Positions 26,055 through 35,155 of a stretch of 64,000 nt of DNA are shown here, piece after piece (position 1 is the first letter of the stretch; each line of letters starts with the position of its first letter). Position numbers and translations under genes: made by a program. Origin of the DNA: Muricauda sp. MAR_2010_75 (GTDB lineage: Bacteria; Bacteroidota; Bacteroidia; Flavobacteriales; Flavobacteriaceae); NCBI RefSeq assembly GCF_000745185.1, contig NZ_JQNJ01000001.1, positions 1,635,501-1,699,500 on the forward strand. The letters run 5' to 3'. The notes under the pieces were generated by a model. It searched no databases. It saw only the letters and a list, made by a program, of their open reading frames with translations, and was not told the origin of the DNA.

Positions 26055-27193
26055 AAAATCCGTTTGAAAAGTGCTTTAATAAAAGGCATTGGCTTTGGTG
26101 CCATGACAATCTGAAGCTCTTCCCACAAATTGGTTTCGTTCTCCAGGAATTTTAGGATCAGCGAAGCCTTTCTTCTTTTGAACATCGATTCAAAAATGTC
26201 GTGTCCCAAGTGATTGTTCTCGTACAAAATATCGAGCAAAAGCATATCGTAGAATTGAAACCTGCTTTTTTTACGGAACTTGGACAATGGCTTGCCCGCT
26301 TTTAGGTGCTCTACCAATTTTGGGACTTGTCGGCTGGTATTATAAAACGTATAACCTGTGCTTGGTTTAGCCCATCCGCCCGCAATTCCGATATGAAAAA
26401 CTCCATCGGTATTATGTAGATGAAATGGATAGCAGGTCATGGGAATGCTCCCAAACTCCGTTTCTTGGATGACGTAAGGAGTATCGTTGTACTTTTTATG
26501 GATATATGTTTTGAGGGCTTCCTCATATTCTTTTTTTTCCAAAAGTTCTTCCGAAAACAAGGTGTATTCCACTAAAGCTTCATTACTTGAAAAAGGAAGC
26601 ACATACATAAAGCGGGTGTTGCCCTTTTGAGGCACAGAAAAGTCCATAAATGTGGCCTCCTCCGGTTTAAAAACCGACCGTTTGGTTTTTATTTGCCACC
26701 CAATAAAGTGTTGTTGCAAAACTGGAAATTTCCTCTGCTTTAGATGGATGGAAGGGTCATAGAGGCTGGAAAATACCGTTTGTCCCGTATATCTTTGGGA
26801 GGAAGTGGTTACCAAAACCTCATTTTCCCGCTCTTCAATATGTTGCACTTCTTTCTGCACCCAAGTAATGTTGGGATAGGCTTTTACCTTTGGTAAAAAG
26901 TGGTTGTAGAAGTCAATGCCACGGAGCATTTTGTAGGTGTATGGCGCAATGGAAGTTGATTTTTGAAATTGTTGGCCGCCTATATAAATCTTATCCCAAG
27001 TTTTGTGGATCAACTCATCGAATTCGCCTTTGCCACGTTCCCAAAAACACCAGGTACGATCATTTTGGGATTTGTCGTCCCTATCCAAGATCAAGATGGA
27101 TTTAGAGACAAAGTGTTCGTCCTTGCCCAAGGCGTCCGCTAATAATAGACCAGCAGCTCCGGCTCCTAAAATGATATAGTCGTAGTGGGACAT
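26051..27193 (-). CDS. crtY: Lycopene beta-cyclase
   Basis: The 380-residue flavoprotein converts lycopene to beta-carotene. The N-terminal dinucleotide-binding motif YIILGAGAAGLLLADAL is followed by DRDDKSQNDRTWCFW and the cyclase motifs FMDFSVPQ and GGWAKPSTGYTF. Length fits CrtY/CrtL of Bacteroidota. It supports yellow carotenoid (zeaxanthin-type) synthesis using GGPP made by the neighbouring prenyl synthase; the two genes are convergent with a 4-bp overlap of their ends. No other crt genes are in the window. Confidence 0.93.
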   Translation of the reverse strand: MSHYDYIILGAGAAGLLLADALGKDEHFVSKSILILDRDDKSQNDRTWCFWERGKGEFDELIHKTWDKIYIGGQQFQKSTSIAPYTYKMLRGIDFYNHFLPKVKAYPNITWVQKEVQHIEERENEVLVTTSSQRYTGQTVFSSLYDPSIHLKQRKFPVLQQHFIGWQIKTKRSVFKPEEATFMDFSVPQKGNTRFMYVLPFSSNEALVEYTLFSEELLEKKEYEEALKTYIHKKYNDTPYVIQETEFGSIPMTCYPFHLHNTDGVFHIGIAGGWAKPSTGYTFYNTSRQVPKLVEHLKAGKPLSKFRKKSRFQFYDMLLLDILYENNHLGHDIFESMFKRRKASLILKFLENETNLWEELQIVMAPKPMPFIKALFKRIF

Positions 27194-27227
27194 GCCTCAA
27201 AAATACATAAAGGGAGATAGTAGCGCA

Positions 27228-27581
27228 CTATTGGGAAAGTTTTCGGTCTTCAGCAATCTCACCAATGTGATAGTAAGCCACAATTTCTTTAATTAATCCG
27301 CCTTTCATATAGTACCATTCACTGACCTCCAAGCTAAAATCCCCTTGGGTTCCAGTGTACCGAACGCAGGCATTGTTGTTGCCATAAAGCGCATCATGGA
27401 GTTTGAATTGGTAGCCCAAAAACTTGTCTCTGTTTTGTTCCACCAGGTTGAGGTACGCCTTTTTTCCATTGATGGTTCCAAAAGGGCTGGTATGTTTAAA
27501 GTTATCTGTTACGGGGAGGTTGTAAAAATCCCCTGTTTCCCATTTGCGGAACCAATCCGATATCAATTCTTTTGAGTTCAT
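27228..27581 (-). CDS. NTF2/SnoaL-like protein
   Basis: The 117-residue protein has the small alpha+beta cone pattern of the NTF2-like superfamily: an N-terminal helix with SDWFRKWETGDF, a HTSPFGTINGKKAYLNLVE segment and C-terminal strands EVSEWYYMKGGLIKEIVAYYHIG. Members are steroid isomerases, dehydratases or binding proteins, so the function is open. It has its own likely promoter (TAACTTTG at 27605-27598 on the minus strand, 16 bp before the start) and lies 34 bp upstream of crtY. Confidence 0.7.
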   Translation of the reverse strand: MNSKELISDWFRKWETGDFYNLPVTDNFKHTSPFGTINGKKAYLNLVEQNRDKFLGYQFKLHDALYGNNNACVRYTGTQGDFSLEVSEWYYMKGGLIKEIVAYYHIGEIAEDRKLSQ

Positions 27582-27597
27582 TGGATTGAAATATGAC

Positions 27598-27605
27598 CAA
27601 AGTTA
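27598..27605 (-). promoter_or_regulatory. Candidate -7 box of the NTF2-like/crtY unit
   Basis: On the minus strand TAACTTTG matches TAnnTTTG exactly, 16 bp before the start codon. A TTTG lies 12 bp further upstream, closer than a normal -33 element, so only the -7 part is convincing. Confidence 0.35.
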
Positions 27606-27658
27606 AGAATAGGAGATCAAATGTCTTGGATTTGTTGGGAATTATGCATTCCTACGAG

Positions 27659-29263
27659 CTATCCCACGTTGCCCAATAAAATGTACACAGCCAAAGTGGC
27701 CAATACTAAAAACAGGCTGAACGCTTTTGCGTATTTCCATTGGGTAACATCAACCACACCAATATCCGTGATGCTAAAAGTATTGACTCTCGGAGACCAG
27801 CGTGATACCAATAACATCACCCCAATGTTCAAGACGAACTCAATCCCCCAAATATGCACGTAGTGCATATCAACCTGAAAGATAAAATTGGTAACAATGT
27901 AGAAGACTAATCCAAACAACAATCCTACTTTGGCTCCTTTTGCGGAAACCTTTGGTAGAAAGAATCCGGCCAGAATCACGGTGGCCATGGGAATAAAAAA
28001 GATGCCATTGAGCTGTTGCAACAACTGGTAGAGCCCTCGGGGGGCATGGGCAATGAATGGGGCGATTCCTATGGCAAATAGGGCCAATAAGGCGGATGTG
28101 GTTTTTCCCATGAGGACCAATCGTTTTTCACTGGCGTTTTTGTTCACATATCTTTTATAGATACCCAAACTAAAGATGGTGGCCGCACTGTTCAAAGCAC
28201 TGTTGAAGGTACTTAAAATGGCGCCCATTAACACGGCCACAAAAAAACCGGTCATCCAAAAGGGAAGCACTTTTTTCACCAAACTGGGATATACCAGCTC
28301 TTTTTGGTCATAGAACGTATCGTTGAAATAGTAATAGGCAATGATGCCCGGGAGAACAATGATCAGAGGGACCAAGATTTTTAACAATCCCGTATACAGC
28401 AACCCTTTTTGGGCCTCTTTTAAATTCACGGCTCCTAAAGCCCGTTGAATAATGGATTGATGCATGGTCCAAAAATAGAGTTGGTTGATGATCAATCCGG
28501 TAAACAATACGCCAAAAGGCATAATGGCATCTCGGGAACCTTCGCCCATGGAAACCTCATTGCTAATGACATTGAATTTCTCAGGAGCTTTTTCAAAAAC
28601 CATTCGCAAACCTTCAAAAATATGTCCATCTCCAATACTCCAGAGCGCCAAAACAGGAATGGAAATTCCCGCAATCAATAGGCCAAAACCATTTATGGTA
28701 TCGGTATACGCCACCATTTTTAATCCACCGAAAATTGCATAGACAGCACCAATGCAACCCACGGTCACTACCGTTAACCAAAGCCCTTCGTTTTGGGTAA
28801 TGCCCAGTAGCCCGGAAATATCAAAAATCTGTTCAATACTGATGGCCCCAGAATAGAGTACGATGGGTAAAAGTGTGGAAACAAAGGATATGATCAACAA
28901 AAATGCAATGATGGTTCGGGTGAGACCGTCAAAACGTTTTTCCAAAAATTCAGGGATGGTGGTAAGTCCCATTTTCAGATAGCGAGGCGCAAAATACAGA
29001 GCTGCAGCTACCAAAGCCAAAGCCGATGTGACCTCCCAAGCAATGATAATGCCCCCATGTTTATAGGCATCGCCGTTCATGCCCACCAAATGCTCGGTAG
29101 AAATGTTGGTCAAGAGCAAGGAACCTGCTATAACGATTCCGGTTAGGCTACGTCCCCCTAAAAAGTAACCATCTTGAGTAGAAAGTTTGTCCTTTCTTAA
29201 CTTCCAGCTGGAATAGGCAGCCACGAAGGCTGTAAACACAAAAAAACTGATGAATTGTACCAT
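27659..29263 (-). CDS. Sodium:solute symporter, probably myo-inositol uptake
   Basis: The 534-residue inner-membrane protein has about 13-14 helices of the SSS/SLC5 family. The N-terminal part shows DGYFLGGRSLTGIVIAGSLLLTNIST, TIPEFLEKRFD and the sodium-site helix AVLMGAILSTFNSALNSAAT. SLC5 members carry sugars, inositols or amino acids with sodium. The gene starts 3 bp after the end of the inositol oxygenase gene, which makes myo-inositol the most likely substrate; this is inference from context. Confidence 0.88.
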   Translation of the reverse strand: MVQFISFFVFTAFVAAYSSWKLRKDKLSTQDGYFLGGRSLTGIVIAGSLLLTNISTEHLVGMNGDAYKHGGIIIAWEVTSALALVAAALYFAPRYLKMGLTTIPEFLEKRFDGLTRTIIAFLLIISFVSTLLPIVLYSGAISIEQIFDISGLLGITQNEGLWLTVVTVGCIGAVYAIFGGLKMVAYTDTINGFGLLIAGISIPVLALWSIGDGHIFEGLRMVFEKAPEKFNVISNEVSMGEGSRDAIMPFGVLFTGLIINQLYFWTMHQSIIQRALGAVNLKEAQKGLLYTGLLKILVPLIIVLPGIIAYYYFNDTFYDQKELVYPSLVKKVLPFWMTGFFVAVLMGAILSTFNSALNSAATIFSLGIYKRYVNKNASEKRLVLMGKTTSALLALFAIGIAPFIAHAPRGLYQLLQQLNGIFFIPMATVILAGFFLPKVSAKGAKVGLLFGLVFYIVTNFIFQVDMHYVHIWGIEFVLNIGVMLLVSRWSPRVNTFSITDIGVVDVTQWKYAKAFSLFLVLATLAVYILLGNVG

Positions 29264-29266
29264 CCA

Positions 29267-30133
29267 CTAAAACCGAATTGTATCGGGCAGATATTTGGCG
29301 GCTAAATCCTCATAATAGGGTCGAAGTTCCTTTACATTGGGCCGCACAGGCGCCTTGGTGTACAGGTCATAGGGGTTGAATTTGTTCACCCACTTGAACA
29401 TTTCATGGTCGTGTTTATCCATCAAATGATCATAAGCATGTTCCTTGTGTTGTGCATAAAAGCTGTGGTATCGAATCATATAAAGCCCTTCTTCGGGCAG
29501 ATAATCCTTCATTACATGGTAGAGGTACTCATCGTGACCCCAAGACATGTGCACATTGCGCAACCCACAGTTTTCCTTGTACACACCCAACTTGGTGTTG
29601 TATTGTTCATTGTTGATATCGGGATTGGCCGTAAAGAATTCTGGATAGACAATTTTGTCCGAAAATTGGCAACCCACTGGGAAGGTATCGCCCACCACGG
29701 CCCATTGTGGCTCACCGAACAAACACAGAACCTTGCCCAAATCGTGCAGGAACCCTGTCAACACAAACCAATCTGGTTGACCATCAGCACGAATGGCCTC
29801 CGAAGTTTGCAAAAGGTGTTGGGTTTGGTCCAAATCAATGTCGGGGTCAGAGTCGTCCACTAAGGTGTTTAAATACTCCACGGCATCCCAAAGGCCCATT
29901 TCACGACGATCAAGCGAGAGGAATTCCTTTTCCTTTTCCAAGACAAAATCATAGGTCTGGTACGTATGGTTCATCCGATAAAATTCCTTTACGGTATCCC
30001 GAGCAGGGTCGTCGTAGTTTCGGAATTCTTGTTTAGACTTACTCGGTTTTTCGGGATAACGTTCCAACAAATCACCTTCCCAAAGCTCCATCATATCATG
30101 GGCTTCTTTCTTTTGTTCTGGGTTTAGTTTCAT
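29267..30133 (-). CDS. Inositol oxygenase (MIOX) family protein
   Basis: The 288-residue di-iron enzyme cleaves myo-inositol to D-glucuronate with O2. It matches the eukaryotic-type MIOX length and layout: [25 protein letters not shown], the [10 protein letters not shown] helix, the metal-binding HD segment [42 protein letters not shown] and [19 protein letters not shown]. The histidines and aspartates expected as iron ligands are present. A TTG start 9 bp upstream is possible, but the ATG at 30133 is better. It is transcribed just ahead of the symporter; the next steps of glucuronate use are not in the window. Confidence 0.93.
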   Translation of the reverse strand: MKLNPEQKKEAHDMMELWEGDLLERYPEKPSKSKQEFRNYDDPARDTVKEFYRMNHTYQTYDFVLEKEKEFLSLDRREMGLWDAVEYLNTLVDDSDPDIDLDQTQHLLQTSEAIRADGQPDWFVLTGFLHDLGKVLCLFGEPQWAVVGDTFPVGCQFSDKIVYPEFFTANPDINNEQYNTKLGVYKENCGLRNVHMSWGHDEYLYHVMKDYLPEEGLYMIRYHSFYAQHKEHAYDHLMDKHDHEMFKWVNKFNPYDLYTKAPVRPNVKELRPYYEDLAAKYLPDTIRF

Positions 30134-30195
30134 TTTATGCAAATTAAGGGTGTGCGCCCTTTTACTTTAAAAGTAGTGTTTTTTTGGTTTTGAAA

Positions 30196-32466
30196 CTAAA
30201 ACACGGTATACCTCAGCCCAAAAAAACCTCGTATACCTTGGTTGGGGCCATAAACATAAGTCGGGTCAAAGGTGAGTGCGTAGGGGTTATCTGGAGTGGC
30301 CACAGCATTACCATTGCTATCAAAAGTCACTTCTTTATCAAACGGATCATTGGCTCGGGCAATAATAAAGGGATTACCGCGGTTCGGGGTCCAATCCAAT
30401 AGGTTTTTTATTCCTCCGTACACCTCAAAATTGTTCAGTCCTTTGTACGTAAACTGGATGTTCTGGATACTCCAAGTGGGGGAATATTCCTGTCTCGGGT
30501 CCAGTTCACCCAAAAGGGGCAATCGCATTGGTCCATATAAATTTCCGGTATAATCCATGGTCAAATCCAAACTGCGAAAGGTATAAGAAAGGTTCCAAGT
30601 GGCAGTAATGCTCTCAGTAAGGATTTGTTGTTGGGTCACACCATTTTCGGTGCTGCTTACATCTTGCCAAGTGGCTCCCGCCATAATTTTAAAACTACTC
30701 GGAAAAGCAATGTCCAAATTGGCGCTGATACCTTGTGAAACGGATTTTCCATCTAAATTATCATATATGATCTGGTTGGGGTTGGTCTCATAATCGGGCA
30801 AGATCACATTAGAAAACCGGGTATAAAAGGCAGAAGCATCCAAACTGATAAAGGTGCCGTTGTCGCTATATATTTTCTTCAAATAGTTAAGGTTGACATT
30901 TACGGAGCGTTCGGGTTTTAATTCTTCGGCAATGACCACCTCCCTTGCGCCTGTGAGGGCTGCATGTTCTTCGGTAAACAAGTTCACAACTCGAAATCCA
31001 GTACCCGCGTTCACCCGAAAAATATCATTGTCCGAGATTTTCCATTTGTAAGCAGCTCGTGGTGTTAGAATAGTGCCGTGCCGTTGGTCATAATCATACC
31101 GTAATCCTGCCAAAAAAGAGTGTTTAGGCGCGAAAGCGAACTCATCTTGAGCAAATACACTGGGAATCCAAATATTATCGGCCTCAGTGGTCGCGGGTGT
31201 GTTGTCATCGTAATAGTTGTAGCGAATGGCACTTCCGAATAACAAATCATGTTGACCCAAAGTTTTGTCCCAAGTCAATTGTGCAAAACCAATGCGCTGG
31301 TCTGCCAAATACTCCGTATCGCCGTACACTGAGTTTTGATTATGATCATTATAGGAAAACGAAAGGAGAAACTTTTCTTCCATCGGCAATTGGTATTTCC
31401 CCAAAACCTCCCATCGACGGGTATAAATACTTTCTCCATAAACCTCATCCCCACCACGATGCTCCGGTGTCCATTGCATTTCTCCGCCCCAGCGGTCCTC
31501 ATAAAAAAAGCGTCCAGCCAAAGAGAGCAGTCGGTTATCGTTTCGTTCAAAATCCCATTTTTGAAAAATGGAGATGCGGTCCTGAAGGGTCAAATCGGTA
31601 AAATTATCACCGTTATTGTCCACGGGAACATCATAATTGAAGTAGTTGATACCCAAAAGCAGGTTTGTTTTATCTCCGACAGCTATTTTACTGCCTACAT
31701 CCAAATTGTATTCGCCCCAACCGGTGGCAAAGCCATCAGCAAAAAATTCTGGAGCGCTCAAAGCATTTTTGGTGATGATGTTGATTAAGCCGCCCACCGC
31801 TTCGCTTCCATAAAGTGAGGAAGCAGGACCTTTTACAATTTCAATTTGCTCAATAAGGGAATTTGGAATCCCTGTTAAACCGTACACGGTCCCCAATCCA
31901 CTTACAATGGGCATCCCATCAATAAGAACCAAAGTGTAGGGTCCTTCCAGTCCGTTGATATGAATGTCTCCTGTATTGCACACATTGCAGTTAATCTGTG
32001 GTCGCACTCCGTTCACATTTTGGAGGGCGTCAAAGACACTCGCCGTAGGATTCTTTTTGAAAAAAGTAGGGGAGTAGACTTCCACAGGAACCGGACTTTC
32101 CAATCGGCTAACAGGTTTCAGGGTTCCCGTTACCACGGTTTCATCTAAACTTTGTGCAGTGGGTTCCAGTTGTATGCTGATGCTTTTATGCGCTCCTGCT
32201 CCCAGACTGATCTTGGTTTGATACCGTTGATATCCCAATGAAGTCACTAACAGCACATAATCTCCTGGTTGAATATTGGTCAATTCAAATGCACCATCAA
32301 TATCCGTGGCGGTTCCAATTTCGGTGCTTTTCAACACCACGTTTGCCAAGGGCAATGGTTCCCCGTTGTCGGTTACTTTCCCATTCAAAGATACTGTTTG
32401 GGCAAAACAACAACCGCTTATCAAAGCCACCCCTAAAAGTACAATATGTTTACAGCTTGATTTCAA
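30196..32466 (-). CDS. TonB-dependent outer-membrane receptor, probably metal-related
   Basis: The 756-residue protein starts with TTG (no in-frame ATG before the signal peptide, which ends ISGCCFAQ). An N-terminal carboxypeptidase-like domain (residues about 24-110: NGKVTDNGEPLPLANVVL) is followed by the plug (from about 115, with a CNVC motif at 160-163 and LVLIDGMPIVSG) and a 22-strand-type beta-barrel ending in GIRGFFGLRYTVF. Its promoter region is shared with a DtxR/MntR-family regulator that precedes a ZIP metal transporter, so it probably imports a metal or metal chelate. The paired cysteines in the plug could bind metal. Ligand unproven. Confidence 0.9.
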   Translation of the reverse strand: MKSSCKHIVLLGVALISGCCFAQTVSLNGKVTDNGEPLPLANVVLKSTEIGTATDIDGAFELTNIQPGDYVLLVTSLGYQRYQTKISLGAGAHKSISIQLEPTAQSLDETVVTGTLKPVSRLESPVPVEVYSPTFFKKNPTASVFDALQNVNGVRPQINCNVCNTGDIHINGLEGPYTLVLIDGMPIVSGLGTVYGLTGIPNSLIEQIEIVKGPASSLYGSEAVGGLINIITKNALSAPEFFADGFATGWGEYNLDVGSKIAVGDKTNLLLGINYFNYDVPVDNNGDNFTDLTLQDRISIFQKWDFERNDNRLLSLAGRFFYEDRWGGEMQWTPEHRGGDEVYGESIYTRRWEVLGKYQLPMEEKFLLSFSYNDHNQNSVYGDTEYLADQRIGFAQLTWDKTLGQHDLLFGSAIRYNYYDDNTPATTEADNIWIPSVFAQDEFAFAPKHSFLAGLRYDYDQRHGTILTPRAAYKWKISDNDIFRVNAGTGFRVVNLFTEEHAALTGAREVVIAEELKPERSVNVNLNYLKKIYSDNGTFISLDASAFYTRFSNVILPDYETNPNQIIYDNLDGKSVSQGISANLDIAFPSSFKIMAGATWQDVSSTENGVTQQQILTESITATWNLSYTFRSLDLTMDYTGNLYGPMRLPLLGELDPRQEYSPTWSIQNIQFTYKGLNNFEVYGGIKNLLDWTPNRGNPFIIARANDPFDKEVTFDSNGNAVATPDNPYALTFDPTYVYGPNQGIRGFFGLRYTVF

Positions 32467-32482
32467 CTAGTATAAAATTAAA

Positions 32483-32507
32483 TTTAGACAAATCTAAAAA
32501 TAGATTT
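32483..32507. promoter_or_regulatory. Overlapping palindromes, probable DtxR/MntR operator
   Basis: TTTAGA (32483-32488) and TCTAAA (32493-32498) form a perfect 6-bp inverted repeat with a CAAA spacer, close in form to the TTTAGGnnnnCCTAAA-type sites of DtxR/MntR regulators. A second palindrome, AAATCTA (32490-32496) with TAGATTT (32501-32507), overlaps it. Both lie between the divergent TonB receptor (start 32466) and regulator genes, so one site could control both in response to manganese or iron. Confidence 0.55.
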
Positions 32508-32522
32508 TGTTAAATAAAAATG

Positions 32523-32530
32523 TATTTTTG
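32523..32530 (+). promoter_or_regulatory. -7 box of the DtxR/ZIP operon
   Basis: TATTTTTG matches TAnnTTTG exactly, 16 bp before the ATG at 32546. The palindromes lie 15-40 bp upstream, where a bound repressor would block the promoter. Confidence 0.45.
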
Positions 32531-32545
32531 AAAAAATATTTTTTG

Positions 32546-33202
32546 ATGACCCGATCAGAAGAAAACTATTTGAAGACCATTTTTCATTTGGGAGGTGGCG
32601 ATTCTGAGTTGATAACCACCAACGCCATTGCGGAACAGATGGAAACAAAACCATCTTCCGTGACCGATATGGCCAAGAAATTATCGGAAAAGGGATTGGT
32701 GGATTATGTCCGATATCAAGGCGTTTCTTTAACCAATGCTGGAATAAAAACAGCCTTGTCCATTATTAGAAAGCACCGATTGTGGGAAGTTTTCTTGGTG
32801 GAAAAATTGGATTTTACTTGGGATGAGGTGCATGAGGTGGCTGAACAGTTGGAGCACATCAAAAGTGAAAAATTGATCGATAAGCTCGATGAGCTTCTTG
32901 ATTTTCCCAAATACGACCCGCATGGCGACCCCATACCCACCAAGGATGGAAAATTTCAGGAGCGTGATGAAAAGTTGCTCAGCGAAATGCCCATCAACTC
33001 CAAAGGAATATGTGTTGGGGTAAAAGATTCTTCCGTGCCCTTTCTTAAGTTTTTGGACAAGAACAATATTGCCTTGGGCAACACGATCCAAGTAATTGAC
33101 AAAGAAGATTTTGATAATTCCCTTCGCATTCAATTGGATGGCAAGGAAATGCGAATATCACATCAAATTGCAGCTAACCTTTACGTAAAAAAGAACGACT
33201 GA
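32546..33202 (+). CDS. DtxR/MntR-family metal-dependent regulator
   Basis: The 218-residue protein has an N-terminal winged helix (TRSEENYLKTIFHLGGG, then NAIAEQMETKPSSVTDMAKKLSEKGLVDYVRYQGVSLT), a central dimerisation/metal domain with HRLWEVFLVEKLDFTWDEVHEVAEQLEHI and DPHGDPIP, and a C-terminal SH3/FeoA-like domain (residues about 150-215). The histidine and glutamate pattern fits the metal-binding region. The ATG at 32546 is chosen; an in-frame ATG at 32507 would place 13 extra residues across the promoter. It overlaps the ZIP transporter gene by 1 bp, and the palindromic operator is directly upstream. Confidence 0.92.
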   Translation: MTRSEENYLKTIFHLGGGDSELITTNAIAEQMETKPSSVTDMAKKLSEKGLVDYVRYQGVSLTNAGIKTALSIIRKHRLWEVFLVEKLDFTWDEVHEVAEQLEHIKSEKLIDKLDELLDFPKYDPHGDPIPTKDGKFQERDEKLLSEMPINSKGICVGVKDSSVPFLKFLDKNNIALGNTIQVIDKEDFDNSLRIQLDGKEMRISHQIAANLYVKKND

Positions 33203-34023
33203 TGGATCAAGTGATTCAATTTTTTCAAGAAATAGACCCCGTATTGGCCGCATTGTACGCGACGCTCTTTACATGGGGACTGACCGCTGCGGGGGCAGGC
33301 TTGGTTTTTTTATTCAAAAGCCCGAATCGCGCCTTGATGGATGGAATGTTGGGCTTTACAGGAGGTGTCATGGTTGCTGCCAGTTTTTGGAGTTTGTTGG
33401 CGCCTGGAATTGAAATGAGCCCTGGTGAAGGTTTTGTTAAAGTGATTCCGGCAGCTGTTGGGTTTTTAATGGGTGCTGCCTTTATTTTTGGACTTGATAA
33501 GATTTTGCCCCACGTGCATATCAATTTTAAAATGGACGAAGCAGAGGGAGTAAAGACCCCTTGGCACCGCACCACGCTATTGGTTTTGGCCATTACCTTG
33601 CACAATATTCCCGAAGGATTGGCCGTGGGCGTTCTGTTTGGAGGTGTGGCCTCAGGTTTTGAAGGTGCCACAATTGGTGGTGCCGTTGCTCTGGCCTTGG
33701 GTATTGGGTTGCAAAACTTTCCAGAAGGTTTTGCCGTTGCGGTACCCATGCGCAGGCATGGTCTCAGCCGAAGAAAAAGTTGGATGTACGGTCAAGCCTC
33801 TGCCCTTGTGGAACCCATTGCAGGTGTTTTGGGAGCTTGGGCCGTATTGACATTTGAGCCTATTCTTCCTTACGCACTTTCGTTTGCTGCCGGAGCTATG
33901 ATCTTTGTGGTGGTTGAGGAAGTGATTCCAGAAACGCAACAAGACAAATACACCGATATCGCCACAATGGGCTTTATCGGTGGATTTATTATTATGATGA
34001 CCTTGGATGTGGGTCTGGGATAA
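33202..34023 (+). CDS. ZIP-family metal transporter
   Basis: The 273-residue inner-membrane protein has about eight helices. The two ZIP signatures are HNIPEGLAVGVLFGG (helix IV) and LQNFPEGFAVAVPMRR (helix V), with the metal-binding His, Asn and Glu residues. The C-terminal GAMIFVVVEEVIPETQ is also conserved. It imports divalent metals such as zinc, iron or manganese. ATG overlaps the TGA of the regulator gene, so translation is coupled, and the DtxR-type regulator suggests manganese or iron. Confidence 0.93.
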   Translation: MDQVIQFFQEIDPVLAALYATLFTWGLTAAGAGLVFLFKSPNRALMDGMLGFTGGVMVAASFWSLLAPGIEMSPGEGFVKVIPAAVGFLMGAAFIFGLDKILPHVHINFKMDEAEGVKTPWHRTTLLVLAITLHNIPEGLAVGVLFGGVASGFEGATIGGAVALALGIGLQNFPEGFAVAVPMRRHGLSRRKSWMYGQASALVEPIAGVLGAWAVLTFEPILPYALSFAAGAMIFVVVEEVIPETQQDKYTDIATMGFIGGFIIMMTLDVGLG

Positions 34024-34025
34024 AT

Positions 34026-35153
34026 TTATCCCCCGATCAGATCAAAGACACCCTTGGTCAAAAACTGGTCCGTTTCGTTCAGTCCAGTTGATAAGATTTC
34101 GGTATACCCACCATAGGTGCCGCCTTGCTTTACGGCTACCCTTTCAAAGGAATAACCTCCGTCCTTTTCCTCGATCAATTTAAGCACATAATGGTTGCCC
34201 TCGGATTCAATTACGGCCTCATCGGGCAATGACCAAGTTTTGGTGGTATCTGTCATGATCATGGCATCTACAAACATTCCGGGAAGAAAATTTGCATCTT
34301 CCTCATGTTCCAAGTGTCCGTGTACTTTTATGGTTCGTTTGGCATCGTCAATGGATGTGCCCACCAAGTAGACTTCACCGTCAAATGCTTCGGCAGAAGC
34401 TTCTGGAATTTTGAACTGGATTTTTTGTCCTTTTTTTACTTTCAAAATATCCTTTTCAAAAACAGTCAGTTCCAAGTGTACGTGTTCATTGTCCACGATT
34501 TCCAAAATTTGGGTAGCAGGCGAAACATAACTTCCTTTGGCCACATTCATTTTGGTAACACTGCCCGAGATAGGGGCATAAATAGCCGCTTGTGATGAAA
34601 TAGTGCCCTGCTCTACTTTGTTGGGTGAAATATTGAGCATTTGTAGTTGTTCCCTCAAACCTTGGTAGCGTGCCTTGGCCGTTTCGTAATTGCTCTTGGC
34701 TTGGAGAAAGTTCTTTTGCGAGGCGATTTTCTCCTCAAAAAGGGTCTGGTTTCTTTCGAACTCTGCTTTTAAGTAATCCAACTGGTTGAATACCTCGAGA
34801 TACTCCTGTTGCATTTTCACAAATTCTTGGTTTTCCAAGACCACCAAAAGCTGTCCTTTTTTCACTTGATCACCAACCAAAAGCGATGTCTGTTTCACAA
34901 AACCGCCCATAAACGCCGTAACGCTGGCCCGATTTTCCGGCGGGACATCGATCATTCCAGAGGTTTCCACCATTTTCGGGAAAGTTCTTTTCTCCATAGG
35001 ACCAATCACTAGATCATTGGTGTTGAATTGATCTTGTGTGACCGTGATTCCTGTTTCTTCTCCTTGTTCTTCGGAAGCGGATGCTCCACTGTTCTTATTG
35101 CCGCAGCCCATCAACAGAAGGAAAACAACGGCTAATTGAAGTATATGTTTCAT
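34026..35153 (-). CDS. Heavy-metal RND efflux adaptor (CusB/CzcB-like), lipoprotein
   Basis: The 375-residue protein has a lipoprotein signal (MKHILQLAVVFLLLMGCGN). It then shows the adaptor pattern: a barrel-sandwich half (VTAFMGGFVKQTSLLVGDQVKKGQLLVVLEN), a helical hairpin (VKMQQEYLEVFNQLDYLKAEFER), the second half (AAIYAPISGSVTKMNVAKGSYV) and a beta-barrel. It follows the fused RND/TolC gene by 2 bp and works with it. It ends against the ZIP gene, 2 bp away. Confidence 0.92.
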   Translation of the reverse strand: MKHILQLAVVFLLLMGCGNKNSGASASEEQGEETGITVTQDQFNTNDLVIGPMEKRTFPKMVETSGMIDVPPENRASVTAFMGGFVKQTSLLVGDQVKKGQLLVVLENQEFVKMQQEYLEVFNQLDYLKAEFERNQTLFEEKIASQKNFLQAKSNYETAKARYQGLREQLQMLNISPNKVEQGTISSQAAIYAPISGSVTKMNVAKGSYVSPATQILEIVDNEHVHLELTVFEKDILKVKKGQKIQFKIPEASAEAFDGEVYLVGTSIDDAKRTIKVHGHLEHEEDANFLPGMFVDAMIMTDTTKTWSLPDEAVIESEGNHYVLKLIEEKDGGYSFERVAVKQGGTYGGYTEILSTGLNETDQFLTKGVFDLIGG

Positions 35154-35155
35154 TT

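Noticed and set aside
30134..30142. TTG start for inositol oxygenase
   Set aside because: Adds three residues only; the ATG at 30133 is a stronger start.
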